64,000 nucleotides of DNA from contig NZ_RCCE01000005.1 in NCBI RefSeq assembly GCF_003663885.1, forward strand, positions 62,001 through 126,000, in the 5' to 3' direction. The stretch comes from Litoreibacter meonggei (GTDB taxonomy: Bacteria > Pseudomonadota > Alphaproteobacteria > Rhodobacterales > Rhodobacteraceae). The notes under the pieces were generated by a model. That model searched no databases. It was not told where the DNA came from and was given only the letters and a program-made list of their open reading frames with translations. Each line of letters starts with the position of its first letter. Within the stretch, counting starts at the first letter, position 1. Positions 63,180 to 64,000 of this stretch are shown piece by piece. The translations under genes and the position numbers were made by a program.

Positions 63180-64000
63180 TGTGCGGTCATTTCCGGTGCC
63201 TCAATCCAGCTTTTCAAAACCTCGACAGTCTCGTCCTGCCGTTCATCAATGAGAGCCTTCAGGCGTTCCACGGGATCCTCACTGGGCGCAGGTGCGCTCA
63301 AGCTTTGAGGCGTAAGCTGGGTTAGGTCTTGCGAACCTGCATTTACCCGGGTTCGCGACATCGGCTCGCCGCCTGGCGCATTCGTCAAAGCCGGAAGAGC
63401 TTGAGGACCCGAAATGAGATCGGTTGGAGGCATGTCATTTAGCGGGCGTTCAGCAGTTTTTGCAGCCAGCACAATGGGGCGAATAACAAATAGGCCAAGA
63501 GCCAATGCAACAAAGGCTGCGACGCCAATTTGCGTCAGTGCCATGACATTCAACGGACGAGACGTCACCCATCCATTCTCCGGAGTCTCGATCAGAGACG
63601 GATCTGGCGACAAATCCATTGAGCGCAGAGTCACAGAATCCCCGCGCGCTTCATCATACCCAATCGCGGACTTGACCAAAGCCTCCAGCGCGCGAAGCTC
63701 ATCTTCACCCCGAGGCTCCCAAACCTCTAGGCCAGCGTCATCCACACGCCTCGATCCATCCACGAGTACCGCGACGGTTACCCGTTTGATTGAACCTGCG
63801 ACCCGTCGGATCTCTCGTGTCGTTTCGGAAATCTCGTAGTTAACGATTTCTCTGGTGTCCGAGTTCTGACCAGATTGCTCGCTACCGCCCTGACCGTTCC
63901 CTTCAGGTAGATTGCTGGCGACCGTTACATCACCGCCGCCCTGATTGCGTGAGGAACTTGATGTTTCTTGTGTGTTCGTGCTGATTGCCACGCGGCTTTC
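63176..64000 (-). CDS. fliF: Flagellar M-ring protein FliF (C-terminal part; 5' end beyond window)
   Basis: About 275 residues of the C-terminus. Seen are TREIVNYEISETTREIRRVAGSIKRVTVAVLVDG (in part), the second transmembrane helix MALTQIGVAAFVALALGLFVIRP, and the C-terminal FliG-binding tail VERLKALIDERQDETVEVLKSWI. It forms the MS ring and export housing. The frame continues through the window edge. It overlaps fliH by ATGA. Confidence 0.95.
   Translation of the reverse strand, partial: ESRVAISTNTQETSSSSRNQGGGDVTVASNLPEGNGQGGSEQSGQNSDTREIVNYEISETTREIRRVAGSIKRVTVAVLVDGSRRVDDAGLEVWEPRGEDELRALEALVKSAIGYDEARGDSVTLRSMDLSPDPSLIETPENGWVTSRPLNVMALTQIGVAAFVALALGLFVIRPIVLAAKTAERPLNDMPPTDLISGPQALPALTNAPGGEPMSRTRVNAGSQDLTQLTPQSLSAPAPSEDPVERLKALIDERQDETVEVLKSWIEAPEMTAQ

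Overview
The window looks like chromosome of an alphaproteobacterium of the Rhodobacteraceae (Roseobacter group). The reasons are the moderately high GC, the B12 gene complement (CbtA/CbtB, CobW, CobN, an L-threonine-phosphate-type CobC, a CbiG-CobJ fusion, a long His-rich CbiX), an H-NS/HvrA-like protein, a typical flagellar fliF-fliH-fliN-fliP order, and many ATGA-type gene overlaps. No rRNA, tRNA, CRISPR array or intact insertion sequence was seen.

Layout. 1-3.4 kb: a minus-strand operon (fatty acid desaturase, sugar isomerase-like TIM barrel, a DUF1611/DgcN-like protein cut by the window edge) divergent from a LysR regulator, possibly D-glutamate related. 3.8-10.5 kb: a tightly overlapping minus-strand corrin-ring operon (small membrane protein, cbiX, cobH, cobL, cobI, cbiG-cobJ, cobM). 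10.7-14.5 kb: glutathionyl-hydroquinone reductase, a degenerate receiver protein, and a DUF1636-cobC-cobD(cbiB) operon. 14.5-20.6 kb: lytic transglycosylase, H-NS-like protein, PRC-barrel protein and smc. 20.8-28.3 kb: a cobalamin riboswitch followed by cbtB-cbtA-cobW-GNAT, then cobN and cobO. Together these give B12 synthesis from sirohydrochlorin with cobalt uptake and insertion, but the window lacks cobA, cobG/cobZ, cobF, cobK, cobB, cobQ, cobS and cobT, which must lie elsewhere if the pathway is complete.

28.5-41.4 kb: mostly housekeeping genes (TPP enzyme, VOC protein, acyl dehydratase, a divergent DAO-oxidoreductase/mnmD pair, EamA transporter, soluble lytic transglycosylase, dapA, phosphoesterase, smpB, sseA, aromatic aminotransferase), with one low-GC insertion just after smpB encoding a membrane-anchored protein with a probable prokaryotic YEATS domain. 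41.4-50 kb: an accessory stretch of lower GC with long intergenic gaps, a MITE-like inverted-repeat element, a degenerate dispersed repeat in two copies, a solo tyrosine recombinase, a GMC oxidoreductase, two SAM methyltransferases and a GNAT enzyme.

50-61 kb: lytic transglycosylase lipoprotein, queuosine-precursor transporter, a compact structured transcript with an 18-codon ORF and a near-ideal Shine-Dalgarno sequence, RidA, a DEAD-box helicase, arfB, a kinase/class III aminotransferase pair, pncA-pncB, trhO and a geranylgeranyl-reductase-like flavoprotein. 61-64 kb: the 3' part of a flagellar operon reading leftwards from fliF, which is cut by the window edge.

The items most worth following up are the small RNA/mini-ORF locus near 51.5 kb, the membrane pYEATS gene next to smpB, the leader/small ORF in front of the cbiX operon, and the four-copy inverted repeat tied to B12 gene boundaries.
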